NCBI GenBank assembly: GCA_018287875.1
Contig: JAGVVL010000001.1
Coordinates: 62,001 to 126,000 of the forward strand
DNA: 64,000 bases
Direction: 5' to 3'
Source of the DNA: Nigrospora sphaerica
Taxonomy: Eukaryota > Ascomycota > Sordariomycetes > Amphisphaeriales > Apiosporaceae
Below are positions 22,791 to 35,500 of the stretch, in pieces. Numbering within the stretch: position 1 is the first letter of the stretch; every line of letters begins with the position of its first letter. The notes under the pieces were generated by a model. That model was not told the DNA's origin and searched no databases. It saw only the letters and a list, made by a program, of their open reading frames with translations. A program made the position numbers and the translations under genes.

Positions 22791-23893
22791 GCTCCACGAA
22801 CTGCACAAAGAAAGCGGCAGCGGTTTCTTGCAGGGAAGTTGACTTTTTATCAAAGTGCAAGCACAGTTTTATTACATGCATTTCTTAACTCGTGATGATT
22901 AGTTACTTATGTAGTCATGTTGCCCTGAACTCTTAAGCGCCGATGGACTAAGTTCATGTGCTTTATGTCGGTAGTGGGGTGCGATTCAATAGCCACCGAG
23001 CTAAATACCTCATCATCATTAATATCAGTCTTCGGGTCCAGTCAGTTTAACTCTCCATAATTATAGTGATAAGAGAGGGATCGGTGTGCGTATGTAGTGG
23101 CCCCGAAAGAACGTAACCCACCACCTTTAAGTTCGAGCCCTATCGGGAGTACAAGAAATCCGAGAGTAAAATTTTCCCGCTATACAGACGCACAGAAGAC
23201 TCGCTTATACCGCACCGAATAGTTCGGCGGTTATATAGATTTTAGTAACGACATCTTAGTGGGCTAAACGACGATGAGTGTGGATAGATGGGGTCTATAG
23301 AATGAGCGAAGTGTATGAGCTCACGGAGTCGATTCGCTCGGGGGTGATGATGGCCGAGTTAGGGTGCGGTTAAACAACCATTTAGTTAAATATCTCGTCA
23401 TCATTAATATCAGTCTTCCAGTCGGCTCAACGCTCCACAATTAGTAGCTATGGCCGCGTTAGGTTTAAGCGCAGTTTCATATCTATGCTATGATCCGCTT
23501 CCCACAGCGGCGCTAGCCGGTCCTCGTGATCAACTAACGCTAATGATCCATAACGGGTTGTTCCGAACTGGCTAAAATAAGGTTCGACTAGTAGTAAACC
23601 TTATAGAAGGATGCCAGCCTCCTAATTAATCTTACAAAAAAGGCGCACAATACTATGGTACCGTTCGACAGACCCCCAACATCTTACGAGTCTGATAGGA
23701 AGTATAAGCTGAGTCGTGCTAAGGCTATCCTACCCGCTAGTCGCTCACATCTATATCTATGCATGGGAGTCTCCTTCCACACTATTACCACTTTCTCTCC
23801 TTTTAATTAAATTCATCTATTTACTCCGAATACATTCAACTAAATCCTCTATTTTTCTATCTGTCGATCCATTAAACGTGACATAGCGGGAAA
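22791..23893. other. Non-coding stretch between LINE-B and P450
   Basis: AT-rich, with the diverged direct repeats described separately. No gene recognised. The P450 promoter must lie in the right part, but no clear TATA box was found. Confidence 0.4.
22978..23455 (+). repeat. Two diverged direct repeat units (~385 bp apart)
   Basis: About 95 bases around 22978-23070 recur at about 23362-23455. Both contain AATATCAGTCTT preceded by a CATCATCATT-like string and followed by TCAG/TCGGCTCAAC...CTCCA...AATTA. They may be remnants of an unidentified degraded element. Confidence 0.5.
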
Positions 23894-25969
23894 ATGGGGA
23901 TTATGACGAAAACCACTAGCCTGCTAGAGTCGACGGGTATCTTACAGATGCTTAGCCTTTCTACAACAACTATAATGCTCCTCTCCGTTCTCACCTTATT
24001 TGCCTTCATGATCTGGTTGCCCAGCGGCAAGAACGAGCCACCCAGCCTTGGAGGGGCTGTGCCGTTCCTCTCAACCACCTACCTTTTTTTAGCTAGAAAG
24101 CTTGAGTTTAGCAAAGGCATGAGGTAAATCCATGATCGATTACAGCATACACACTCTAGAGCATTAACCTCGGGAACAGGAAGCTTCTATGCACTAGCAG
24201 CATATTCCAATTTCGTCTTGGCTTTAGAAGAGTATATGTGGTTTCCGGTCCCCGAAACGTCGAGGCGGTATTCCGAGCGAGACAGGGCATCAGAGATGAA
24301 ATCATGATGGACGTCACGATGCAGCTAATGTGGAAACTTCCTAAAGAAGATTTGGGCAAGTGGCACAAAGATAGAACAGGCCGTGGCAAAGCTCCGTACC
24401 CTGGAACAGAGGCCTTCCCGACGGATGAGAGATACTGGTGAGATTTACCTTTCGCCTCGGCCTCTACCAGCCAATTACCTTGTTTCACAGGGCGGATTGG
24501 CATTCCCTCGAGGCTTCAAGTCATTTCTACATTACTCTGAGGTGGAAAAGTTTCAACTTACTTGTTCGGGTACAGGGCGTCAATTCACCAGATCTACGAG
24601 CAGTTTTTAACAAGTCATAGATCTGCCACTCATCTTGCCGCCCAGTTCTCTGAACTATACCTCACCACACTGGAGCAGTACCCTGCCGGGGAGTGGACCG
24701 ACATTCGATTAATGGATGGACTACGGCCGTGGATTTTCGAAAGCGCCGTTGGTGCCCTTATGGGCCCACGCGTTATGGGGTTGAATCCGGATTTCAAACA
24801 GGCGTTCTGGGAATTCGAAGAGCGTCTTCTAGAAATAACCCAAGGTCTGCCCCGATGGATAAACTCTCATCCATACGAGCTCCGGGACAACCTTATTCGT
24901 ATGGTAGGTAAATGGGTCGATGCTGCCTGGGACGACTACGACTGGCAGGGGCCAGATGTCGATTGGGAGCCCATATTTGGGGCTCGGATCAGCCGTGAGC
25001 TTGCGAAGTGGTTCAAAGAGAACTTCTCGGAATCAAGCCAGCAAGGCTTTTTCACGGGAATCATTATGGCGTAAGACTGACACCCCCCACCCCGACCCTC
25101 CTCGGTTCTCTCCTTTCTATTTCACAGATTTTTGGTGTTAAATCGTCATCTCCTGCTAAGCGAACATACAAATTAACGACTGTATAAATGAATAGTCAGA
25201 ACTCGAACACACTTCCTACGATCATGTGGACCATGATGGAAGTGTTCAGGGATGCGGAGCTGTTGGCGGATGTGCGCGCCGAAATACGTACAACCTGGAA
25301 TACCGATCCCGAGACTGGAGCACAGAGCATCGACATTCAAAAGCTCCTTGGCCTGCCTCTACTGCAATCTATCTTTACGGAGACGATGCGAGTGCATATG
25401 TCCACAAGCATTGTCCGCTACCTTTCAGATGACGTCATGTTAGATGGATATCGTCTCAGGAAAGGCGGGATAATTCTAATGCCGATAGAGACGATCCAGC
25501 AGGACGAGGAAATATGGGGCTCCGAAGGTCATTCTGCCTCCGAATTCTGGGGCGCGCGGCATCTCAAGTACGAAGATAAGCTAGACAAAACGACCGGGAA
25601 AACGTTCCGTGAAGCTCGATTCGCTTTCGAGGGAAGAACTTCAACTTACTTTCCTTTTGGTAAGTTGGAACTACCGTTACATCTCTTCACCTTCCGGATC
25701 GTACCGATTTGAGAGCATGTTGAAATAAAGCTGACTCTCTTACTTAAGGAGGCGGGGCTGCTATTTGCCCCGGACGTCAGTTCGCGAAGCAGGAGATCAT
25801 CATGGCGCTCGGAATATTTATCGCACGATTCGATGTGGAATTTGTTGAATGGACAACTCTAAGTGGAGAGCAGTCCGACAGACCGGCTCTTGATGACAAG
25901 CGATATGAGGGCACAGCCGCCCTGCCTCCAGACCGTGATATGAGGGTACGGTGCAGGAGGCTGTGGTAA
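23894..25969 (+). CDS. Cytochrome P450 monooxygenase, 6 exons, 556 aa
   Basis: Exons 23894-24123, 24180-24437, 24576-25070, 25128-25134, 25200-25659 and 25749-25969; the sum is 1671 nt and closes at a TAA. An N-terminal membrane anchor lies at about residues 22-42. Family hallmarks are VYVVSGPRNVEAVFRA (about 98-113), FWEFEERLLEITQGLPRWI in the F-G region, SNTLPTIMW in helix I, ETMR at 391-394 (ExxR) and FGGGAAICPGRQFA with haem cysteine C490. The last intron splits the haem loop codon. A 7-nt microexon (25128-25134) is needed to keep the frame before helix I; this is the weakest part of the model. The sequence style (LP..W, NTLP.IMW, RYLSDDV) resembles fungal CYP7/CYP8-like P450s rather than CYP51/CYP65. 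Likely an ER-bound oxidase of a metabolite; membership of the PKS cluster is uncertain because a transposon separates them. Confidence 0.85.
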
Positions 25970-26183
25970 CAGGAGCAGGGGAGCTAATGCAGGTCACGTA
26001 TCAAAACCCTGCATTTGCTCGCAACTCAGACCGCAGTGCGTCTAATGTATGGAGGCCAATCTACAATTAACATAACCGATAGGATTGTATGCAGAGAAAT
26101 TAGTGTCACAAGTGATGGGTGAACATTCTTAACAGCATAAATTGGCTTCGAGGAAGCCGTTAAGCAGACCGGCCCAAAAATAC
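25970..26183. other. Short intergenic stretch after the P450
   Basis: No gene seen; borders the pogo element 3 terminal repeat. Confidence 0.5.
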
Positions 26184-26701
26184 TAAGCTGGGACACCCCT
26201 TCGCGAGACAGGGGCTTCGCGAGACAGCAGTTTCAAGGCAGTCTTACGAAGCCTTTGGTCACCGAAAAGACCAATATATTAATAACTAAGAGATCTCCCA
26301 CTATTTAAGTTAGTTTATTCGCTTCCTAACAATCCCTTTTATCTTATGAATCTATTTCGATAAACAACGACTAGGTGGTTCTTACTATTCAGTTAATAGA
26401 AGATAACTAAATCCTTTAAGGAACTGTAAGGTAATTCCACGTCTTAAAACACTAACTTAAACGCCGAATTAATAATGTTAACATTAAGAAGGAGTCTAAC
26501 TCCTCCCGCTAAGTTCTATTTAAAGACCTTAAACACCGGCTCGTCGACTAGGTGTTATTATAAGCTAGGCTTAAATAGGCACTTTCTCACTCTCGCTTTC
26601 GCCTCTTCGCTATAGCGCTTATTAAGGCCTCTGGAAGCCATCACGAGTTTGGAACCCACTAATAAAAATGGTCCTCTAAAAGAAATCCTAGCGTTAAGTT
26701 T

Positions 26702-26926
26702 ATGAGATCTACCGGGATAGATTTTCTTTGCGTTAACAGCACCTCACGCGTTAATATCGATAAGTTTTTCGACCGCTTAAATCACCCCAAAATAGCGGTG
26801 TTATTAAAGGATAAATATAACATCGACGAGATTAGTAATATAATTAGCCTTAAAGATAATCCCCTAATTATCGGCCTAGGTAAGGTACGTAGGATACTTA
26901 TAATGGACCTTAGAAACTATGAGTAG
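26702..26926 (+). pseudogene. pogo-like transposase fragment of element 3
   Basis: 74 readable codons matching the start of the DDE domain of element 1: NIDKFFDRLNHP against NIEEFFQRLDDP, and YNIDEISNII against YNADEIGSQI. Upstream and downstream frames are destroyed by TAA/TAG. Confidence 0.75.
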
Positions 26927-27139
26927 GTAACGATTTTAAAGTGTGTGTCTATAGCCAGTCGCGCGTTATCGCTGTTAGTTATCTTTAAAGGCGCCGAGAT
27001 TTAATAACAGTGCTTTAAAGGCTAAGTTAACAATTTAGAATACAATTCCTAAAGATTCTACGCCTTAGAGAAGGGCTAGACTAATAAGGATATTGCTTTA
27101 AAGTAGTTAAAAGAGGGTTTTTTACTTTAAATAGCAACG

Positions 27140-27703
27140 TGTTACGGACGACCCGAACCAACAAGCATCTTATGGAAGCGGGTAAGCGCCCATGCAGCCA
27201 AGACCTCGCCTACTACATCACCAAGTAAGGGAGACCAGCCTCGGACAAGAGACACCAGCCCCAGGGGCAAGCCACGCCAAGGCTAGGTCACGTGATGGAT
27301 CACTAGGCTTGGCACTGATCCACGGGATGGATCAGTGGGGCCACTGGTGAGCCTCCGGTACAGGATCAGTAACGGTGTTAGTGAGCTAACACCAAGGGAT
27401 CAGTTGGATCAGTAGTGATCCAAGGTGATCCAGGGTATCAGTGAGGGAATGACTTGGTATATAAGTCAGGAGGATTTCCTACATAGACAGTCATTACCTC
27501 AGTAATCAATCTAAGCATCTATCTCACCTATAGATGGGAGTAACCTCCTAACGACCTATTGTGAAGATTCAAGTTATCAACCAGTTAAGCACCCTCAGTC
27601 ATTCAGTTACCCAACGACCAGTGTTCAAGCTAGACAGACGCTCTCTGTCTCTGATTGTACAAACCCTACGTCACGCAGTACTTAGGTATAGCGCTTCGTT
27701 ACA
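27140..27703. mobile_element. Solo LTR (564 bp) with 5-bp target duplication
   Basis: Begins TGTTACGG and ends CGTTACA, with 5-bp direct repeats CAACG at 27135-27139 and 27704-27708. Less AT-rich than the pogo element around it, with several GATCAGT/GGATCA-type internal repeats and a TATATAAGTC promoter-like box near 27454. It interrupts the transposase DDE region. The structure is typical of LTR-LTR recombination of a retroelement (class not determined). Confidence 0.85.
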
Positions 27704-27894
27704 CAACGGAGCCGGATAGATGGCGACATCTTATTTTAGACGGCTATAGCAGCCACGCTATAGAGAACTTCATATTAACCTGCATAGATGCAAAGATCTA
27801 GCTTAACTTCCTGCTAGCGCACACCTCTTAAGTCTTATAACCTTTAAACCTCAGCTCTTTTCGGTATTAAAGCGCACTTATCGGAAGGTCCTTC

Positions 27895-28127
27895 TGTAAC
27901 GGAATAATACAAATCGAACGAGATGACTATGTGCACGCAATTCCAATGACTGGCTGTCTGTATTGACTTCAATCTGGCCGTCCCTCAGTTTGTGGACGCG
28001 GCCAGATTCTGCATAAGGGCGCCCCAGATTAACGTGGCGCCGCTCCGCCGTTTCGGCGACCGCCTTAGCGCTCGCTTTCCGCTGGCGCGCCGACGCACCG
28101 CCGATCCGCCCGTCCGGCCCCTTTACA
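27895..28127. mobile_element. Candidate second solo LTR/TRIM-like insertion (233 bp, GC-rich)
   Basis: Starts TGTAACGG and ends CTTTACA, i.e. TG...CA with short inverted ends (TGTAA/TTTACA). Flanked by CCTTC (27890-27894) and CCTTT (28128-28132), a 5-bp duplication differing by one C/T. Strikingly GC-rich inside an AT-rich RIP-damaged element. Contains a hairpin at 27971-28008 with a perfect 10-bp stem (AATCTGGCCG/CGGCCAGATT). No coding potential. Confidence 0.45.
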
Positions 28128-28914
28128 CCTTTGTTAAGCTTACGCGACGTCCTTAACTATGGAATTAAAGAAGCCGGAGTTCTTAAACGCCTAGAACAAA
28201 GCTTGAAAAAAGGCCTTCACGTTTATTAATATCGCTGCCAGTTAAATAGCAACTAAAATCTTTCTATAAGACCGTTCTAAGCCTCTTAATAGTAGGCTAG
28301 CTAAGAGGCTTAATTGAGACCTTCTAAACGGGCGTTTAACATTAAAAAGAAGAGCTCTAAAGAGTAGAGCGCTAGTAGCAATATTAGCTATTAAATTCGA
28401 AACCTAAAAGAGTGCTCGCTAAGTTAAGGAAATCGTTAAGAACCTATAGCTCCCAAAGCTTACGTATAGATTATTAACCTTCCAATTATTCACGTGTAAA
28501 GTTAGTAAGGCCCTTAATAATAGTTATATATAGATCATTAGCTTTAAGCATAAAAGGGACTAATAGCTACATTAAAACGCAAAAGGCTTAAACAACGTTA
28601 TAAAGTGCGTGTAATAATATAAGAGCAGTTTATTACTATTTTAGACATTAAACGAGTTAAAAGGGAAATAGAAATACTATTTAATAAGCCTAAGCTTAAC
28701 ATTAACGGAGAAGAATGGGTAAATGAGGCGCATTTAAAAGAAGAAAACGATAGTGAAGTAGAGGAGTGTATCTTTACCTTTTAAAACAATTCGCAAGGCC
28801 TTATCTAGTCTAGTTATTGAGATATCCATCTTTTCGGTGACTGAAGGCATCTTGAGACACTCCTGAATTGCTGTCTCGCGAAGCCTCTGTCTCGCGAAGG
28901 GGTATCCCAGCTTA

Positions 28915-29555
28915 TACCGGCTCAGAAATACTAGACCGTAACCGTGGCTAAGGTTACATAGGAACGTTTCTCAAATGCAAAATGCAGAACGCAAAGACTT
29001 TAGCGGGAAGTATCAAGAGTGATGATTACTGCTCCTTTCCTACCTAGTAAATAACTTAATTGATTTGGATTTGCCAGTGACTCTTACATAAGTGAGGCTT
29101 TAAAATTAATCTATTAGAACTTATGCCCTCTACTGAAAGTAGTTCCTAAATTGACAACCTCTTATTTGTACTTATTTAATCTAATGACTGTTGAGTCCAC
29201 TATAGGGATCTAGAAAAGAGTATAGAATAGGCGTGGATCCATTCGCTATCCGATACCTCGCGAGGCTCTGTTTAAACTAGAGTCGCACGGGCCATCTAGG
29301 TATAATATTCTCCTAGCCTTTGCTATTCTGTATTATACAGTGCTCTAATTTTTGAGGATATAATCAGCAATATAGAATGATTGTATACTAATCGTCTGTG
29401 GTAAAAGAGAATTCGCAATTGCGTTGCAGCAACTGCGCCTTATATATGCGATATCGTTCTATTAGGGAAACACTTTGATAACTAGAACTTGACGAAGAAA
29501 CATTTCATATTACCATAATGATCAGGTTACTGCGCACTCAGCTATTCTTAGCAAA
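28915..29555. other. Intergenic, AT-rich, downstream of HR-PKS 1
   Basis: No gene seen. Contains the repeat core at 29407-29454 shared with 39601-39655. Confidence 0.5.
29407..29454 (+). repeat. Direct repeat A1 (left of HR-PKS 1)
   Basis: Contains CAACTGCGCCTTATATATGC and flanking similarity to 39601-39655 in the same orientation. About 100 bases beyond the PKS 1 stop codon. Confidence 0.6.
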
Positions 29556-32500
29556 TCAAACGGCTGTCAGCTTCGCGACCACCTTCTCGCACAACACGGT
29601 GATGTTTGCTGCGTTTGTAATCTCGAAAGTAGCCAGAGTAGCGCCTAGTGTCGTTCGCACCCAGTTTCTGACTTCGGTGGCGGACAACGAATCGATTCCG
29701 TAAGCCGACAAGGGCCGATCTGGATCGATGTCATCGCCCAGCCGAAGAAACTGGCTAAAATATAGACACATGACTTTTACCAAGCTGGCGAGCAATACCG
29801 TCGGCTCGGCCTTGGAGTGCAGAATTAGTTGGAACTCGCGCAAATTGAGGCCCGTATTTTGCCTGTCGCCTTCGGCATTGCCCATGGACGAGGCTGAGCT
29901 GAGAGGGTTGGCTGGCATAAAGAGGCCCGACATACGAGCTTCAGACCTCAGATCTGAATTTTCGGGCAGCGGAACCATGAGGCCCGTGATAATCTGCGCG
30001 GCACTGTTACGATTGATGGGCACGTCCGTCTGCTGGAGCATGGATAGCTCAATGATTTTGCGAAAGAGCCTTTCGTTGATGTGGGATAGGTTGCTGGTCG
30101 TACCGTCAACCTTGGCCATAAAGGCGTCTTCCTTGTGTGCAGCAATGTACCCGACGTCTTCGACAGCGCCCAGGTCAATGGTGCATGCCTGGAGGCCTCG
30201 TGCGCGACGAAAGCTCGCAAATGCATCCATTACAACATTTGCAGCGGAGTAGTTTGCTTGGCCTTGTTGGCCTATGACGCCCGAAATGCTGGAGAGCATA
30301 GTGAAAAAGTCAAGCCGCAAGCCAAGCGCCTCGGACACGTGGTGGAGATTCCACGTGCCGCGGATCTTGCATTGCACTGCGCCGTTGTATTCCTCCATGG
30401 TCATAGAGGAGAAAGGCCGGTCCTGATTCCAGAGTCAGCTTATCGGAACCTACGCTAGTGTCAGGGAGAATTTTACTCACCCGTAGTACCATGGCTCCCT
30501 GGATGACGCCGCCAACTGGAACACGAGTCTGCTCGAAGGCGCGTCGCACATCTTTGGCAGAGGAGACATCTCCCGTCAACAGGTCGATGTGGCAGCCAAG
30601 CGCCTCGAGACATTTGATGACTCCTTGAGACTTGTCGTCGTCGTAGCCGCTGCGCGCCATGGCTGAAATGTTCTTGGCTCCGTTTTGCGCCATCCACAGC
30701 GCTATACTGCCGCAGAGACCCTTGAGACCACCGACAATAAGATAGCTTGCGTCTTCCCGAAAAGTAAGCTTTCTCGTCGCTGAGCGCACCTTGAGATGGT
30801 GGTGAGATGGTCAGTGTGAGGAACAATCATCTGGCATAATGCGAGGGCATGACCTACAAAAACTCGTGGGTTCTCATGTACACTTCGAGAGATGACCAAC
30901 TTCCCAAGGTGTTTCGCTCCTCGCATCATGCGCAAGGCATCGGGAACAGCGTCGAAACCAAACGCATTGACCGGCGCAATGGGTCGAAGCCGTCCTTGCT
31001 CCATGAGGTCGAAGATTTGAGATAGGCAGCGGGCTATCATTTCGTCGGTGAAAGATGGGAGGGACGTGTCCAGGGCACGGTACGATGCGTTGCGCGTAAA
31101 AGGCTCCATGGGGAGAGCGTTGCGAGCCAGCATATCCTTCTTGCTGATGTCGACCAGCGTTCCCCCCGCGGCCACGATGCGCCACGACTCCTCCAGAAGC
31201 TCGCCAGTCACCGAATTGAGTACAACGTCAATGCCAGCACCTCGGGTGAGGTATAAGATCTCTGCACCGAACTCCCTCGTCCTTGACGAGAAGATTTGGG
31301 TGGCGGGAACATTCCACGTCTCTTCAAGAAAACGCCGCTTCTCCTCGGAGCCGACGGTAGCAAACACCTCGGCGCCCACGTGTCGAGCCAGCTGGATCGC
31401 GGCAATGCCCACGCCTCCAGTGGCGGAATGGATCAAAATGCGCTGTCCTTTGCGCAGCTGGGCCAAGTCGTAAAGCGCGTACAGAGCCGTCATGTAAGCG
31501 ACGGGAACCGTGGCGGCCTCGTCAAACGTCATGGAGTCGGGAATGGGATGCACACGCTCGCACGTTGTCTGGATACGATTGGCCAGGGACCCGGTCCCGT
31601 AGACAGCGACGCGTTGGCCGGGCCGGAACTTTGTGACGTCAGATGCCACGCTGGCGACCACGCCGGAACACTCCCATCCAAGACGGGACTCGTCGGATGG
31701 GACGATGCCAAGCGTGGTGGCGACGTCCTTGAAGTTCAAGCCCGAGGCCACGATTTCCACCTCAACGTGGTTGGGCTGGAGGGTCGGGGGCTGGGCCGAA
31801 ACCTCGCGGAAGCACAGATGATCCATGGTGCCAATCTGTTCGGCTGCGAGTCGGATCGTCGACGCAGACTCAAACAGGGCTGCTTCGGCCGGCAGTGTTC
31901 CCTGGCTGCTTTCGCTCCTCCAAGTCGAGTTTACGAGCACATCGGGAACAACGCGACTGACGTGCATGACGCCACCTCGTTCCACAAACTCGGTGTCAAC
32001 CGGGTTACTTACAGCCATGGTCGCTGCCGGGGTGCGGCTCGTAAGCAGACACAGACATTTATCGATGGCGTTGATTGTTTCCTCGCCTGTCGGGGAGGCA
32101 ATGTCTAGTGTCATGAGTACGTGGTTCAGGTGCGACTCCTCTCTTCGGATAACGCGCAGCAGGCCATTGATGGCAGCCTTGGTGGGATCTGTTACGTGCA
32201 GCTGGCCTCCGCGAGTCACCCACAGCAACTTACACTCTTTCTGCACGAGACTTTGGAGGCCGTCCCATTGCCTGGCGTTAACGGTACCGAGGACAGACTC
32301 GACCAGTTCGTCAAGTACCAGCACCATGCTGTGGCGCTGTATCTCAGCGGAAACAGGGGATGCGACGTGCTTGATCTTCCAACAGTATCCCTGCTCCAGA
32401 GCCGCAGCGGCCTGAAGCGCCTCTGGATTGGGCTTCTCTGTGAAGTGAACAAGGTTGACTTCTGCGGCTTTCCGGAGTCCATTGCTCTCCAGCACGTTGC

Positions 32501-35500
32501 CTGGCTGCGCCAGATATGCGCGCTGCTTGTCGGGGCCGTAGGTGAAGGATTGCACTCTGTGGAACCCAGCTCTGGAAAGGATTGGGCCGCAATCTTTCTG
32601 GTCGGATACCACCAATGCGTAGCCCTCGCCGGTAAGGGCCTCTCGAATGGAGACGCAGATAGCCGACAGTTCTGTATCGTCCCTGTCAAATTTCGCGATG
32701 ACCAAGTGGTACTTGTTGTTCTCCAGTGTCACCGGGTGGGACGAGCCGGCAAGGCTGAAGTCGGTGTTGGCAAGGTGGGAATGTTGGTCCTGGGCGGCAA
32801 GAAGAGCGCCAGCGTCGTTGGCCATGTAGTGGTAGCCACTGTACGAGCCCCGGGAGGGTACGTCGGGCTGCTGTTGCTTTGTCGCCTCAAACCAAAGGGA
32901 GGATCTACTCGTCGGGTTGCGGCAGAGCTCCAAGATACGCAGGGTTGGCGTCTTAAAGGCGATCAAATCGATAACGGCCTGAACAGCTGGCTGCAAGACA
33001 CCTTCGGCAGCACCGACCATTGCCTCGTCTACGTACTGCTGCAGCTGTGTCTGCGACAGCGTCGAGATGTCGGGTTTCCACATCTGGCACTTGTACACGT
33101 GAGTTGCCGTGCTGTCCTCGCGGGCTTCGACGCGCCCCAGTTGGAAGCCGGCAATCTCCAGAAGGAGACTGCCATCGGTGGGGTGATACAATGAACAGTG
33201 GCCCAAGTAGTTCTCAGCAACGCCCTCCCGTCTACCGGGGATGTGCTCGACCCGCGCCACGCACGTGGCCTTCTCGCACGACGCTGGTCGCCCGTTGAAG
33301 ACTAGGCTGTCGATGTGCGTCCCGATAGTGACGCAGCCCATAGAGGCACGGTCGCCATTCCAGACGCCGGGAAGGAAAGCCTGCGTGCAGGAGTCCATGC
33401 AGGCAGGGTGAATCGCATACGGTGACTGCTGCCAGGGGGTCTCGGGATGCGTCAGGCTGATTGTTGCCCGCACTTTCCGACTCCCTGGCGTGCACTCGAC
33501 GTCGACGAGCCGCTGGAAGCCGGGTCCGAAAGAGAAGCCGACGTCCTGGCAGGCCTTGTACCACAGCGCGCCGGGCGCCGGATACCGCAGAGGGGCAAGC
33601 TGCTCGGGTTGCGCCCTAGCGCTCTGGGGATCGACCTCGATGCAGATAAGGCCGTTGCAGTGCTCTATTGTTTCTATCTCCTCGCCTGAACGACGCGTGT
33701 AGATGCGGAAGACGAACCAGGGCGAGGTGGAGCGGGCGGTTGGGACCAGCGACAGCATGATCCTGGTGTCTGTATCCTCCTCGAGCACCATGCCCCGCAC
33801 CAGTTTGATGTCCTGCATACGGTAGCGGTAGTTCTCCGGTGCCTGCATCTTCCACTCCGTCACCATGGTGGTCTGGAAGACGGCTTCTGCCGCCATACTA
33901 AAGTACGCGGTTCCGGGCATCACCACTTGGTCGCCCAACCTGTGGTCCCGTAGCCAGGGCACGTCGCTGAGCCGCAGGAGGCGGCTGAAGGACGGCAAGG
34001 TCCACGACGTGCCCGGCACTTTTGAGCCCAGCAGGTCGTGCAGGATAAACTTGCGGAACCGCCAGTCCTTGCTCGCTGGTCCTTCGTTCCAGAAGCGGGT
34101 TGAGTGGTTCCACTGGTAGTTGGGCATGTCGACAATAAACTTAGGCTTATCATACCGGTTCACCCGTGCCAGGTCGATCGCCGCTCCGGCGACATAGAGA
34201 TGGCCAGCTGTGTCGAAAAGAGCCTGGAGGCTGGAAGGGCCGCGCTTTGCAACGGCAGTGTACTGAATGCCATCACTGTTCGGCAGGCTCTTGATGATCT
34301 GGGAAATGGGGCCTGCCAGTGCGTTGCTCGGCCCTAACTCAACCAGAATGTTGGGCGGCTCCTTGAATTGCAGCATGGCAGAAGTAGCCTCAGCGAACCG
34401 GACGGGTGAGACCATGTTCATGCGCCAGTACTCGGCGTCCGCAAACTCACCCTCGTCAACGAGGGTCCCAGTGACCGAGGAAAACCACTGGACCTCACGG
34501 TTGCCACCAGGGGGCTTTTGGCATCGCGCCAGTAGAAGCTCCTTGTATGTATCTCCGATCTCCGTCATGTACTTGGAGTGGTAGGCGAGGTCGACTTGCA
34601 GCATTCTCGCGAATATCCCGACCGTCTTCAATCGGGCCTCGACCTTCTCCAGCGCTGCCACACGTCCCGAAAGTGTCACGCTGCTCGGGCTGTTGTAGCA
34701 AGCCACTTCGACCTCTGATCCCTCGAGGTACAACGGCATAAGTTCGGCTCCGATACCGACAGAAAGCATGCCTAGCGCTCCGTCCTTTGCGGCATGTGGG
34801 CCTCTGGATGCCATCTTGCTTGCGAACCCCCGGAAGTAGGCGATCTTGATGGCATCCTCCGGCTCGAGAAACCCGGCGGCTGCGGCCGCCGCGATTTCTC
34901 CAGACGAGTGGCCGATGACCGTGGATGGTTTTACGCCAAACGTCTCGAGCACGTTCAGGTAGGCCAATTGTAGGGCCGTGACCAGTGGTTGCGAGAACTC
35001 CGGCTGGCGTATCATGTCGGCGCCTCGGGGCTCAGTCAGCTCCTTTGCCAATCTCCAGTTGGGCCTCTCGGTTTCTGGTAGCGTGGCAAGTGCCTGGTCC
35101 AGGCGCTCAATCATGGCTCGCGCCTCCGGAAATGCTGCAAGCAGTTGCTTGCCCATCTGCGGCCACTGCGCACCTTGTCCCGTGAACACCATGGCGATGG
35201 CGCATCTCGTTCGCCTTTTCCCCTCCACAATATTGTTCCACGGGATTTCCTCAACGCTTGTTGTTGACAAAAATCCACGGTGGAAATGGTGGCTTCTTTT
35301 CTCCGAGAGGGTGTAAGCGAGGTCCTCCAGTTTGACGCTGACCTGTGGATTCAACAGATGGGCCGCGAGCGCTTTGGTGTTTTTCTTCAGGGACTCTTCA
35401 TCATTGGCAGACACAACTAGAAGTGTGAGTTTCTCTGGGGAACCAGACATGAGGTCTTCCATGCCGAAGTCAAAGTTCTCGGCGTCTTGATATGAGCGAA

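Larger units (their letters stand above)
26184..28914 (+). mobile_element. pogo-like element 3, heavily RIP-degraded, carrying two LTR-type insertions
   Basis: TA at 26184-26185 and 28913-28914. The inverted termini align for about 90 bases: AGCTGGGACACCCCTTCGCG on the left, and AGCTGGGATACCCCTTCGCG when the right end is reversed. Each end has two copies of TTCGCGAGACAG. Transposase traces include 26702-26926 (STSRVNIDKFFDRL, KYNIDEISNII, NPLIIGLG) and about 27718-27870 (HLILDGYSSHAIENF, VL*PLNL). These are the DDE domain of a relative of element 1. Removing the solo LTR and its target duplication leaves about 2.16 kb, a normal size. Confidence 0.85.

Noticed and set aside
24438..24575. Shorter intron alternative 24438-24490 in the P450
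   Set aside because: It gives a shifted frame ending in a stop; the 138-nt intron ending at 24575 joins RYW to ASIHQIYEQFL in frame.
32121..33194. 357-codon plus-strand frame antisense to HR-PKS 1
   Set aside because: Antisense shadow of the DH-ER linker; no start context or homology.
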